DNA from: Paraglaciecola sp. T6c
GTDB taxonomy: Bacteria; Pseudomonadota; Gammaproteobacteria; Enterobacterales; Alteromonadaceae
Assembly (NCBI RefSeq): GCF_000014225.1
Contig: NC_008228.1
Location: forward strand, 4,402,001 to 4,466,000
Length of the DNA stretch: 64,000 bases
Direction of reading: 5' to 3'
A program made the translations under genes and the position numbers. The notes under the pieces were generated by a model, which worked only from the letters and a program-made list of their open reading frames with translations, searched no databases and was not told the origin of the DNA. Below are positions 8,804-16,283 of the stretch, in pieces (position 1 is the first letter of the stretch; the number at the start of each line of letters is the position of its first letter).

Positions 8804-10102
8804 TTATTTTTGACTTTTTAATGGCTCTACTTTCGGGATTAATACCCAAATCGCCAGCATCGCAATTACAGCCAGTGAAGCTCCGATAACGAAGGCCGGG
8901 GTATAGTTGCCGTCTGCCGTTAAAATCGGCACTAATGCAGTTAACCCCAAAGCACCTAATTTTGCTGCCATACCTGAAAAGCCAGATAAGGTACCCACCG
9001 CTTTTTTACCATAAAGGTCACTGGGTAGTGTTTGCACGTTACCTATTGCAGTTTGGAAGCCAAACAAAATAACAGCCATGATAATAACCGCAGTCGTTGG
9101 GCCGCCTGGGTCAGCCATAGCTAATAAAGCGGGCAACATGATCAGGCAACCTAATGTAATGGTGAGCTTGCGGGTTTTGTCCACATTCCAACCCGCTTTG
9201 ATGCGATTTTGCGCCAACAAACCACCAAACCACGCGCCAATCATAGCCCCTACATAAGGTACCCAACCGTAAATACCAATCGCTTTTACATCCATTTGGT
9301 ACACTTCGTTCAAGTAAATAGGGATCCAAAAAACAAATAACCACCAGATGGGATCAATCGCAGCAGAGGCAATAATCACGCCCCAGCTTTGTTTGCGCGA
9401 CAGCAACTCCTTTGTAGTTGGGTTGTACTCGTCTTCTTCACTAGTGGTATCTGACTCTACTGTGCGCTGACCGCTTAAAATGTAGGCACGCTCTTCTTCC
9501 GTGATCCATGGATGTGATTTGGGCGGAGCCTTTACCAGAATAATCCAAGGAACAAGCCACAGTAAGCCCACCAAACCGATCACCACAAAGACCATCTGCC
9601 AATTGAAGAACACGGTCAGATAGGCAATAAGAGGGATAGCTATGATGCCGCCTATAGCGGCGCCTGAATTAAAAATACCTTGGGCAAGCGCACGTTCTTT
9701 ACTGGGGAACCAATCAGCATTACTTTTAGCGGCGCCTGGCCAGTTACCTGCTTCTGCAACCCCAAGAATGGCGCGAAAAATACTGAAACTTAGTACGCCC
9801 TGAGCGAAGGCATGAGCAGCAGTTGCCAAAGACCACACGCCAATAGACAAAACGAAGCCTAATCGAGTACCTACCCAATCAAATATTTTACCGAATATCG
9901 CTTGGCCAAAGGCATAAGATAAAATGAATACAATCGAAATATTTGCGTATATCTGTTTACGTTCTAAATCTGATTTATCTGGAAAGAGATCTTGCACGAT
10001 ATCTGGCCAAAGTACGCTTAATGCAGAACGATCTATGTAGTTAATCACGGTTGCTAAGGCAACCAGAGACACTACCCACCAACGCAAATTTTTCATTTTC
10101 AT
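8804..10102 (-). CDS. MFS transporter, hexuronate/DEH-type
   Basis: Major facilitator with about twelve hydrophobic segments in 432 residues. The N-terminus (VINYIDRSALSVLWPDI) and the loop AGNWPGAAKSNADWFPSKERALAQGIFNSG are typical of the ExuT/anion:cation symporter group that carries hexuronates. A charged central loop (SDTTSEEDEYNPTTKELLSRK) separates the two halves. In this position, between PL6 lyase and KDG kinase, uptake of unsaturated alginate monomer is the likely job. The chosen ATG at 10102 (MKMKNLRWW) starts just before the first membrane helix; the frame extends to 10150. The gap to the upstream lyase is 57 nt. Confidence 0.88.
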   Translation of the reverse strand: MKMKNLRWWVVSLVALATVINYIDRSALSVLWPDIVQDLFPDKSDLERKQIYANISIVFILSYAFGQAIFGKIFDWVGTRLGFVLSIGVWSLATAAHAFAQGVLSFSIFRAILGVAEAGNWPGAAKSNADWFPSKERALAQGIFNSGAAIGGIIAIPLIAYLTVFFNWQMVFVVIGLVGLLWLVPWIILVKAPPKSHPWITEEERAYILSGQRTVESDTTSEEDEYNPTTKELLSRKQSWGVIIASAAIDPIWWLFVFWIPIYLNEVYQMDVKAIGIYGWVPYVGAMIGAWFGGLLAQNRIKAGWNVDKTRKLTITLGCLIMLPALLAMADPGGPTTAVIIMAVILFGFQTAIGNVQTLPSDLYGKKAVGTLSGFSGMAAKLGALGLTALVPILTADGNYTPAFVIGASLAVIAMLAIWVLIPKVEPLKSQK

Positions 10103-10159
10103 ATTTTTATACTCTTGTTTGCCTAACGTTATTATTAGGCTAAAAAACACATTAGGGCA

Positions 10160-12424
10160 CTATAGCGTTTTGTTTCCGCTGATAATTGTTGTTACACCGC
10201 TAAGTGGAAATAGGTCTTTGATGATGGGTTCTGATGTCCCTTCAAATACGTTATCGGTTATCCAAGTTTTCGGCTCACCAACGGTAAGTTCAAAGATTAC
10301 AGGAGCTGTATTAATAAACTTATTCGCCGTTACCTTATTCACCTGAGTACCGTGCAATACCAAACTCGCTTTACTTTTATTCCGCTTACCTTTGCCAATT
10401 TCACTAAATGTGTTGTTGTTTAGCACAACATGAGGGCCAAAGGTGCTTTCATCTGTTCCACCGCGATAAACCTTTGCTATCGCTCCATCAAGATCCGTTA
10501 CCGTGGAATCCTCAATGGTGAGATATTCAACATTGTAAATACCCAGATCATCCGTCTCCTTGTCTAGGCGGAATAAGTCACCGGTAATATGAGAGAAATG
10601 GCTATTAGTCACTTGAATGTAGTCTGCAAAACTGCGATTGCCTACATCAAAAAAGTGATAGGAGTGGTTAATATTGAGGTTTTCGAAAGTGCTATTTTTT
10701 ATCGCCACCCGGTAATTACGTTGCATAGGTAAACGGGTGGTGCGAATAAGCGTGTTCCCTGCCGCATCCGGGGCATTTTTAGCATCAACCCGCACACCGT
10801 CCAATGTTAAGTTGCCCATATTATTGATTTCAATGAGCGTCGAGCGTTGAGGATAAATCACCGCAGCAGCATTATCTTGTGCACGGATAGTAAGAGTTTT
10901 GTCCAACTTTAGAATTTTTGAAACCCTATACTCTCCACCTTGTAGAATTAAAACGTCACCTGACTTCGCGGAAGCGATCGCATCGAACAAGGTATTATCT
11001 CCTGGCGCCACAGGGATCGTTGTCCCTGAACCGAAGGCGACGTCTGGCTCCACTTTTGGATACCAACTCACTCCGACGTCATTTTTAGCAATCGGTTTTA
11101 TATCAGAGCTCACACCAAACTTACGCTGTGCTTCATCCGCTGGATACAATAAGCCATTATCCGCCCGCTTCATGGTAATCTCGGCCTGCTTGAATCCTTC
11201 CTCAAGGGTCGCTTTGGTATCTTGATTAAGCAAATTGTCTTCAAACGTAATGCCACTGATATCATCAAACACCGTTATTCCGTCAGTGCCCTGCTCACTC
11301 AGGATCAAGTTGTTTCTCACTAATGAGTTGACTGGCGTTGCCGAACGCTCTTTGTCACTGCCTGCGGCAAATTGAATATGCTTTACATCAACCAGAGTGT
11401 TGTTTTCGATCAGGGCATTGTCGACTTGATGGTAGCGATTAATTTTTGAATTCGGTACGCCGTTCATCACTGTTAAGCCACTGCCGAAGCGGTAGCCAGT
11501 TAGACCTTCAAGGTAGTTATTTCGAATAATTTGATCACGATTGATAACTCGTATGCCCCCCGTGTGGTCAACGCCATTACCGAAGAACACGTTATTTTCA
11601 ACAATATTACCGTTACCGTGGCGTAAGGTTAACGTGCCTCGAGATTCGAAAAATACGTTGTTACGGATACTGTTTTTGCCCGACTTATTAGAGATGATTT
11701 CCACTTCGCCGTTACAGCGGTCAAAAAAGTTATTTTCGATGGTGGTAAAAGAATTCGTTAACGAATGATGACTGGTACCAATACGCAACGTTTCGCCACC
11801 ATTAGAGCCTAGAATAGGGCGCGGTCCGAAGTAATTATGGTCAATGCGATGATAATTTTGCTGGCTAGACTCGCTAGTCAAACGCACTGCCATCGTCACA
11901 CCTTTATTGCGCTTACCTACTAAGTGATTATGGTCAAACCGATTATGTCGGCCATATACCATCACCCAGCTGTCTTGTTCGAACTTCTCAGGATTACTGT
12001 AATTATCAATGACAACTTGGGTTACGCGACTGTGGTTAGCGAGCTTGTCTTTATTACGGCGAAACGCGATAACTTCACCAGTGGGTGTATAACCATCTTT
12101 AAACACTAGTCCACTGACCACAAGATACTCACCGGCTAAACGCAAGTTTGACTGCCCAGTAAGAAATACTTTACCGGGTGTTTCGCCACGTAGGGTTATG
12201 GGATGCTCTTTGGTGCCTTTGGCATCGAGCAAAATTTCAAAGTTTTGCCATGTACCGTTAGCCAAAATGATGGCGTCACCAGGTTGAACGCTTTTTAGCG
12301 CGTCTTCATAGGCTTCAGGCGTTTTGACTAAAGTATCTGCCGCCAAGGCGTTTTGACACACGATAAATATCATCGACAGCAGAGCTGGACGAGCCAAAGA
12401 AATAAAGTGAAAATTCGCGCGCAT
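10160..12424 (-). CDS. Alginate lyase, PL6 family
   Basis: Secreted parallel-beta-helix lyase acting on alginate. The signal peptide ends at about residue 29 (LSMIFIVCQNALAA). The beta-helix with N-rich turns spans about 35-400, and a second helix-like domain follows (about 470-750), as in two-domain PL6 enzymes such as AlyGC. Expected active-site residues are visible: E240 and E242 for calcium (CNGEVEII), K247 (SNKSGKN) and R268 (TLTLRHGN). The K-R spacing of 21 matches the known PL6 pair. The chosen ATG is at 12424 (MRANFHF); 12439 is also open. It is the first gene of the operon with the MFS and kdgK genes. Confidence 0.92.
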   Translation of the reverse strand: MRANFHFISLARPALLSMIFIVCQNALAADTLVKTPEAYEDALKSVQPGDAIILANGTWQNFEILLDAKGTKEHPITLRGETPGKVFLTGQSNLRLAGEYLVVSGLVFKDGYTPTGEVIAFRRNKDKLANHSRVTQVVIDNYSNPEKFEQDSWVMVYGRHNRFDHNHLVGKRNKGVTMAVRLTSESSQQNYHRIDHNYFGPRPILGSNGGETLRIGTSHHSLTNSFTTIENNFFDRCNGEVEIISNKSGKNSIRNNVFFESRGTLTLRHGNGNIVENNVFFGNGVDHTGGIRVINRDQIIRNNYLEGLTGYRFGSGLTVMNGVPNSKINRYHQVDNALIENNTLVDVKHIQFAAGSDKERSATPVNSLVRNNLILSEQGTDGITVFDDISGITFEDNLLNQDTKATLEEGFKQAEITMKRADNGLLYPADEAQRKFGVSSDIKPIAKNDVGVSWYPKVEPDVAFGSGTTIPVAPGDNTLFDAIASAKSGDVLILQGGEYRVSKILKLDKTLTIRAQDNAAAVIYPQRSTLIEINNMGNLTLDGVRVDAKNAPDAAGNTLIRTTRLPMQRNYRVAIKNSTFENLNINHSYHFFDVGNRSFADYIQVTNSHFSHITGDLFRLDKETDDLGIYNVEYLTIEDSTVTDLDGAIAKVYRGGTDESTFGPHVVLNNNTFSEIGKGKRNKSKASLVLHGTQVNKVTANKFINTAPVIFELTVGEPKTWITDNVFEGTSEPIIKDLFPLSGVTTIISGNKTL

Positions 12425-12517
12425 AAAATGAGTGCCCAATCCTGTTATGAAAATTAACGAACAATCTGATGCTTATCATCTTGATTGCTGCTTGTCTGCC
12501 GCCTTAGCACAAATAGT

Positions 12518-12553
12518 AAGTGCGCTTTACATGTGCGGATGTAAAGCGCACTT
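12518..12553. repeat. Perfect 15-bp inverted repeat in PL6 leader
   Basis: AAGTGCGCTTTACAT and its exact complement flank a 6-nt spacer, about 95 bases upstream of the PL6 start. No T run follows on either strand, so a simple intrinsic terminator is unlikely. An operator or an mRNA leader hairpin would fit. Confidence 0.75.
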
Positions 12554-12731
12554 TAAAAATGACAGCAGGGTCGAAAAAAATCGCCAAAGTACACAATAAA
12601 TGTAGGGTACAGAGGGTTTGTGTAAATTGGCGATCTAACCCGTTATATGTTGCATACGTCTTTTTATTCTTTTGCTCGTGCATCACTTTAATATGCGCTG
12701 GCAATATTATCCGTATACCACACCTCCAATG

Positions 12732-12816
12732 TAACCAATAGTCGAATTAAATGTCAAACTAATATTAACCAATTTAACAAATATGTTATTACCAATAAAA
12801 CCATCATTGGTAATAA
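12732..12816. promoter_or_regulatory. Cluster of TTGGT/ACCAA half-sites; candidate GntR operator
   Basis: The divergent PL6/regulator spacer carries TAACCAAT (12732), TTAACCAAT (12765), TTACCAAT (12789) and ATTGGTAA (12806). The last two are the core of a perfect inverted repeat, TTATTACCAA at 12786-12795 and TTGGTAATAA at 12807-12816, spaced by 11 nt. Half-sites of the form ATTGGT/ACCAAT are those of FadR-subfamily hexuronate regulators (UxuR/ExuR) in enterics. Binding by the neighbouring regulator is inferred. The rest of 12425-12938 shows no gene that I support. Confidence 0.55.
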
Positions 12817-12938
12817 TGATAGTTAAGTATTTGCTACATAGTTGTTAAAATATGCTATACCTATTTCTAAAGCGCTTGCATAATCTGCAATTGTGGTAGA
12901 ATGCCGGTAAGTAGTAGATAGATAAGAAACAGAGCGGG

Positions 12939-13685
12939 ATGTCTAAAATGAAGAGTCGTCGATTATTCTGGAATATAGTCGAAAAAATAGAACAGCTTAT
13001 TGAGTCCGGTTTGTACCAGCCAGGAAGCCGCTTACCCCCAGAACGCGAGTTAGCAGAAACCTTCGACGTCAGCCGTCCTACCATCCGTGAAGCGATTATT
13101 GCTTTGGAAGTAAGGGAACGAGTTGAAGTAAAAACAGGCTCTGGTGTTTACGTGTTGGCCAGCAAACATGCTCCAAAGCCGTTGAATAACATTAGTGCCT
13201 TTGAGCTCACTCAAGCCCGCGCTTTAGTTGAGGGCGAAGCTGCAGCACTTGCAGCTACAACCATCACTGATGATGAATTACGTGATTTAAAAAGCACACT
13301 CGACGCAATGGAAAAAGAAGAAAATCCAGAACACGCTGATCGTGATTTTCATATGATTATTTCTCGTGCGACACGTAATAATGCCATATTGCTTGCCGTT
13401 GAGAACTTGTGGCAAGTACGTGATACCAATGCCGAGGTCAAGGCTGCTTATAAAGGTGTTTGTAGCCAAAGTAGTTCAAAACGATTACACGAGCATACGG
13501 TCATATATCAAGCTCTTAAGAAGCGTGATAACCAAGCCGCTCGCGCTGCTATGCACCAGCATTTTAATCGATTGATAAACGCATTATTCGAAGCTAAAGA
13601 AGCGCAAGCGTTAGAAGAGGTTCGTCGTCAAACGATTGAGACCAGAGGCTTATACTCACTGTCGCACGTCATTAAACAAGCATAG
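12939..13685 (+). CDS. GntR/FadR-family transcriptional regulator
   Basis: A 248-residue regulator with an N-terminal winged helix (residues 12-75: IEQLIESGLYQPGSRLPPERELAETFDVSRPTIREAI, given in part as LPPERELAE and SRPTIREA) and an all-helical FCD ligand domain from about residue 90. The FCD metal-site pattern is present: Asp in HADRDFHMIISRAT and a later His in MHQHFNRLINAL. It is divergent from the PL6 operon and convergent with the DEH-reductase-type SDR gene, so control of alginate use by a uronate or KDG-type ligand is a sound inference. ATG 12939 and ATG 12948 are both possible starts. Confidence 0.9.
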   Translation: MSKMKSRRLFWNIVEKIEQLIESGLYQPGSRLPPERELAETFDVSRPTIREAIIALEVRERVEVKTGSGVYVLASKHAPKPLNNISAFELTQARALVEGEAAALAATTITDDELRDLKSTLDAMEKEENPEHADRDFHMIISRATRNNAILLAVENLWQVRDTNAEVKAAYKGVCSQSSSKRLHEHTVIYQALKKRDNQAARAAMHQHFNRLINALFEAKEAQALEEVRRQTIETRGLYSLSHVIKQA

Positions 13686-13736
13686 GCGTACGTTAGCTTT
13701 AAGAGCCCTCGTTCATTATGATGAATTCCAGCCAAT

Positions 13737-13764
13737 AAAAAAGCCAACATACGTTGGCTTTTTT
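13737..13764. terminator. Bidirectional terminator
   Basis: AAAAAAGCCAAC pairs perfectly with GTTGGCTTTTTT over a 4-nt loop, between the convergent regulator and SDR genes. Confidence 0.93.
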
Positions 13765-13782
13765 ACATAAACGATAAGTCGA

Positions 13783-14529
13783 TTATGAGAACAACATACC
13801 ACCGTTGATATCAACGTTAGTACCTGTCATATAAGATGCTTCGTCAGATGCCAAGAAGGCAACCAATTTAGCCACTTCTTCAGAGTTACCTTCACGTTGC
13901 AACGCTGTAGAGCCAGCGACTTTCTCACGCACTGCGTCAGGGGTGAAAGTATCGTGGAAGCCTGTGCTGATCATGCCTGGACAAACGCCGTTAACACGAA
14001 TGTCAGGACCAAGCTCTTTTGCTAGACCACGTGTAAATGTCATTACCGCGCCTTTAGAAGTAGCATAAATCGCTGCACCACCGCCGCCGCCATCACGACC
14101 AGCTTGAGATGCTAATGTCACTATGCTGCTGCCTTTAGGCATGTGAGGTATACATGCGTGAGTCATCATGAAAAGTGACGTTAGGTTTAAGTCCATCACT
14201 TTATGGAAGTGGCTAAGACTCATGTCTGCTACTTTAACACGCTCAACCAATCCACCTGAAACATGCACTAGGCAATCGACTTTGCCAAATTTATCAACAG
14301 TGCTTTGCACACATGCATCAACATCTTGCTGTTGTGTCAAATCAGCTTTGATTGCGACAGCACGAACACCAAGTTTTTCTATTTCTTCAACTGCACTCTG
14401 TGCGGTAGCTTCGCTGGCAAGATAAGTAATCACCACATCTGCACCACGGCCGGCCAATTCTAATGCACAAGCGCGGCCAATATCACGCCCACCACCTGCC
14501 ACTATGGCTACTTTGCCTTTCATTGTCAT
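13783..14529 (-). CDS. SDR oxidoreductase, probable DEH reductase
   Basis: Classical short-chain dehydrogenase of 248 residues. The nucleotide-binding motif is [11 protein letters not shown] near residue 12, followed by NLTSLFMM, the catalytic serine region LASQAG, the YATSK active-site Tyr/Lys and the C-terminal [11 protein letters not shown]. Context beside the alginate regulator and lyases suggests the step DEH to KDG that feeds KDG kinase; FabG-like or KduD-like roles remain possible. The ATG at 14529 has GGAG six bases upstream, better than the GTG at 14541. No acidic residue is obvious at the end of beta-2 ([10 protein letters not shown]), which would fit NADPH use, but this is tentative. 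Confidence 0.8.
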   Translation of the reverse strand: MTMKGKVAIVAGGGRDIGRACALELAGRGADVVITYLASEATAQSAVEEIEKLGVRAVAIKADLTQQQDVDACVQSTVDKFGKVDCLVHVSGGLVERVKVADMSLSHFHKVMDLNLTSLFMMTHACIPHMPKGSSIVTLASQAGRDGGGGGAAIYATSKGAVMTFTRGLAKELGPDIRVNGVCPGMISTGFHDTFTPDAVREKVAGSTALQREGNSEEVAKLVAFLASDEASYMTGTNVDINGGMLFS

Positions 14530-14900
14530 AATATTCTCCACTGGGTTTTCAAATTAGTATATACATAAACTTTCAATCAGTTCCCCAAGGAGCACCGCAC
14601 AGCCCGCCTAAGTACATTACCAATCCAAGTCTACAAAGCTAAACTAACTAATTACCGCACTCATTGTCAACCAATTAATTAACTTTGGCTTTACCAATTG
14701 TTGTTTTTTTAGCTTTTTTGTTAAAAAAGTTTATTCGTCGCTATTTTCTCACTGCTCAGTGTAGTGCCAATAAATGTGGCTATTAGTGAGTATGGATACG
14801 TTCTTCGGTCATAAGCGAAGGAAGAAAAATCGGCGTATGCTTGAGACACTGCCCCGCAAACTAGCTTGACCAATTAGCTTTATCGTTTATTGGGTTAACG
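14530..14900. promoter_or_regulatory. Intergenic region with ACCAAT boxes upstream of SDR
   Basis: No gene is supported here. Three copies of the motif from the regulator promoter recur: TTACCAAT at 14617, TCAACCAAT at 14667 and TTACCAAT at 14691. They lie about 90-165 bases upstream of the SDR start, where an operator would be expected. T- and A-rich runs at 14703-14732 follow them. Confidence 0.45.
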
Positions 14901-16088
14901 CTATTGGTTATAGCGATAAATAAATGACATAGGGAGCGAAGCAAGGTCTGCAGAAATCATGTTTAAGAGCTTCAAAGCCTGTAGTTTCATTTTATTACTC
15001 ACGCCATGCATATGATATAAAGCAGCATTGTTAGCGGCCATAGTTTGCACTTTAGTCACTCGAGCGATGCGCTGAGATTGATAATTCAAAAGAGCATGAT
15101 TTATTCGTGGTTCACTTAATAGCGCTTTAGCTAAACACACCCCATCTTCAATCGCCATCGCAGCACCTTGTGCCACAAATGGCAACATGGGATGACAGGC
15201 ATCGCCTAAAAGGGCAACCTGGCCGTCTACCCAGGTTTCTAATGGTGCGCTGCCGAATAAGCCCCATAAGAAGCAGTCATCCATTTTACTCAGAAGTTGC
15301 TGCACATCAGGATGCCAATTCGAAAACAAAGCGCGCAAGACTGTAATATCGCCATCAACGTTCCAGCGTTCATCGTTCCACTGTTCACGCTCTTGCACGG
15401 CTATAACGTTAATTTCATCGCCACCTCGCACGTAGTAACTCACCACGTGCGCTCCTGGGCCAACCCATAAGTTCGCCTCAGGCTTCACCAGTGTCTTGGG
15501 GGCGTTCTTAGTTTTTATAGTCCCCCGCCATGCCACTTGCCCAGTAAAATGGATTTCGGATTGGGGCAACATGCACTTTTTTATTGACGAGCGAATGCCA
15601 TCAGCACCAATTAATACATCGCAGTGCAATTCACCCCCATCGGCCAATTCAACGTTTACTCGCTGTGCATTGCTTGTATTAACATGCTGATAAGATATTA
15701 CGCGTGTATTTAATATTATCTTTACGCCGCGCTCTAAAGCGCTTTGGTAAAGGATTTTGTGTAGGTCAGCGCGATGAATATGGACATAGGGGGCACCATA
15801 TTTTTGCTCAATCGCAGCGCCTAATGGCATCTGTAAATACGTTTTTGCTGTTTGATAATGACGCATCGTGGCATTTTGCGGCAAAAAACCGAGTGCTATG
15901 ATCTGATCCTGCAAACCTAACGCCGTTAGCGCGTGCATGGCATTAGGGCTCAGCTGTATACCCGCCCCGACTTCTTTTAATGCATCACTTTGCTCAAAAA
16001 CATGTACGTCAAAACCTTGGAGGTTTAGCGCAAGTGCTGCGCTTAAACCGCCAATACCGCCACCAGCGATAATCACTTTTTTAGGCAT
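14901..16088 (-). CDS. FAD-dependent aromatic monooxygenase (salicylate-hydroxylase-like)
   Basis: A 395-residue class A flavoprotein monooxygenase. The FAD-binding GxGxxG is IAGGGIGGLSAALAL at the N-terminus, followed by VHIHRADLHKIL, the DG motif in LIGADGIRSSIKK and the GD motif GDACHPMLPFVAQGAAMAIEDG near residue 290. This arrangement matches salicylate or 3-hydroxybenzoate hydroxylases and related quinolone-modifying enzymes. No aromatic-degradation gene is adjacent, so the substrate is unknown. It is 195 nt downstream of ovoA on the same strand, with a large hairpin between them, so co-transcription is uncertain. Confidence 0.85.
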   Translation of the reverse strand: MPKKVIIAGGGIGGLSAALALNLQGFDVHVFEQSDALKEVGAGIQLSPNAMHALTALGLQDQIIALGFLPQNATMRHYQTAKTYLQMPLGAAIEQKYGAPYVHIHRADLHKILYQSALERGVKIILNTRVISYQHVNTSNAQRVNVELADGGELHCDVLIGADGIRSSIKKCMLPQSEIHFTGQVAWRGTIKTKNAPKTLVKPEANLWVGPGAHVVSYYVRGGDEINVIAVQEREQWNDERWNVDGDITVLRALFSNWHPDVQQLLSKMDDCFLWGLFGSAPLETWVDGQVALLGDACHPMLPFVAQGAAMAIEDGVCLAKALLSEPRINHALLNYQSQRIARVTKVQTMAANNAALYHMHGVSNKMKLQALKLLNMISADLASLPMSFIYRYNQ

Positions 16089-16107
16089 AAAGCATGTTCA
16101 CCATTTT

Positions 16108-16147
16108 ATCGCACTATAAATTCGCCCATCGCACTGTAAATTCGCGA
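16108..16147. repeat. Two tandem 20-bp repeats
   Basis: ATCGCACTATAAATTCGCCC is followed at once by ATCGCACTGTAAATTCGCGA (two mismatches). A shorter repeat GCGAATAGTTT occurs next to it at 16144 and 16159. This is 20-80 bases upstream of the monooxygenase start. No function is assigned. Confidence 0.6.
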
Positions 16148-16212
16148 ATAGTTTTCGGGCGAATAGTTTCACGGGTAGCTTCGCGGTGCTTAACCTGTGT
16201 GCAAAGTTTATC

Positions 16213-16272
16213 AGCATTAAGAGCATAAAACGCCGTAAAATACCGCGTTTTAATGCGTTTCATCTTAATGCT
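16213..16272 (-). terminator. Long nested hairpin after ovoA
   Basis: AGCATTAAGA pairs with TCTTAATGCT at the base, and GCATAAAACGC pairs with GCGTTTTAATGC (one bulged base) inside. It starts 11 bases beyond the ovoA stop. It lacks a clean T run, so termination is plausible but not certain; mRNA stabilisation or a regulatory hairpin is possible. Confidence 0.5.
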
Positions 16273-16283
16273 TTAGAACGCGC

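Noticed and set aside
12520-12741. Small frames on both strands in the PL6/regulator spacer
   Set aside because: They arise from the 15-bp inverted repeat and neighbouring AT-rich DNA; no SD and no homology that I recognise.
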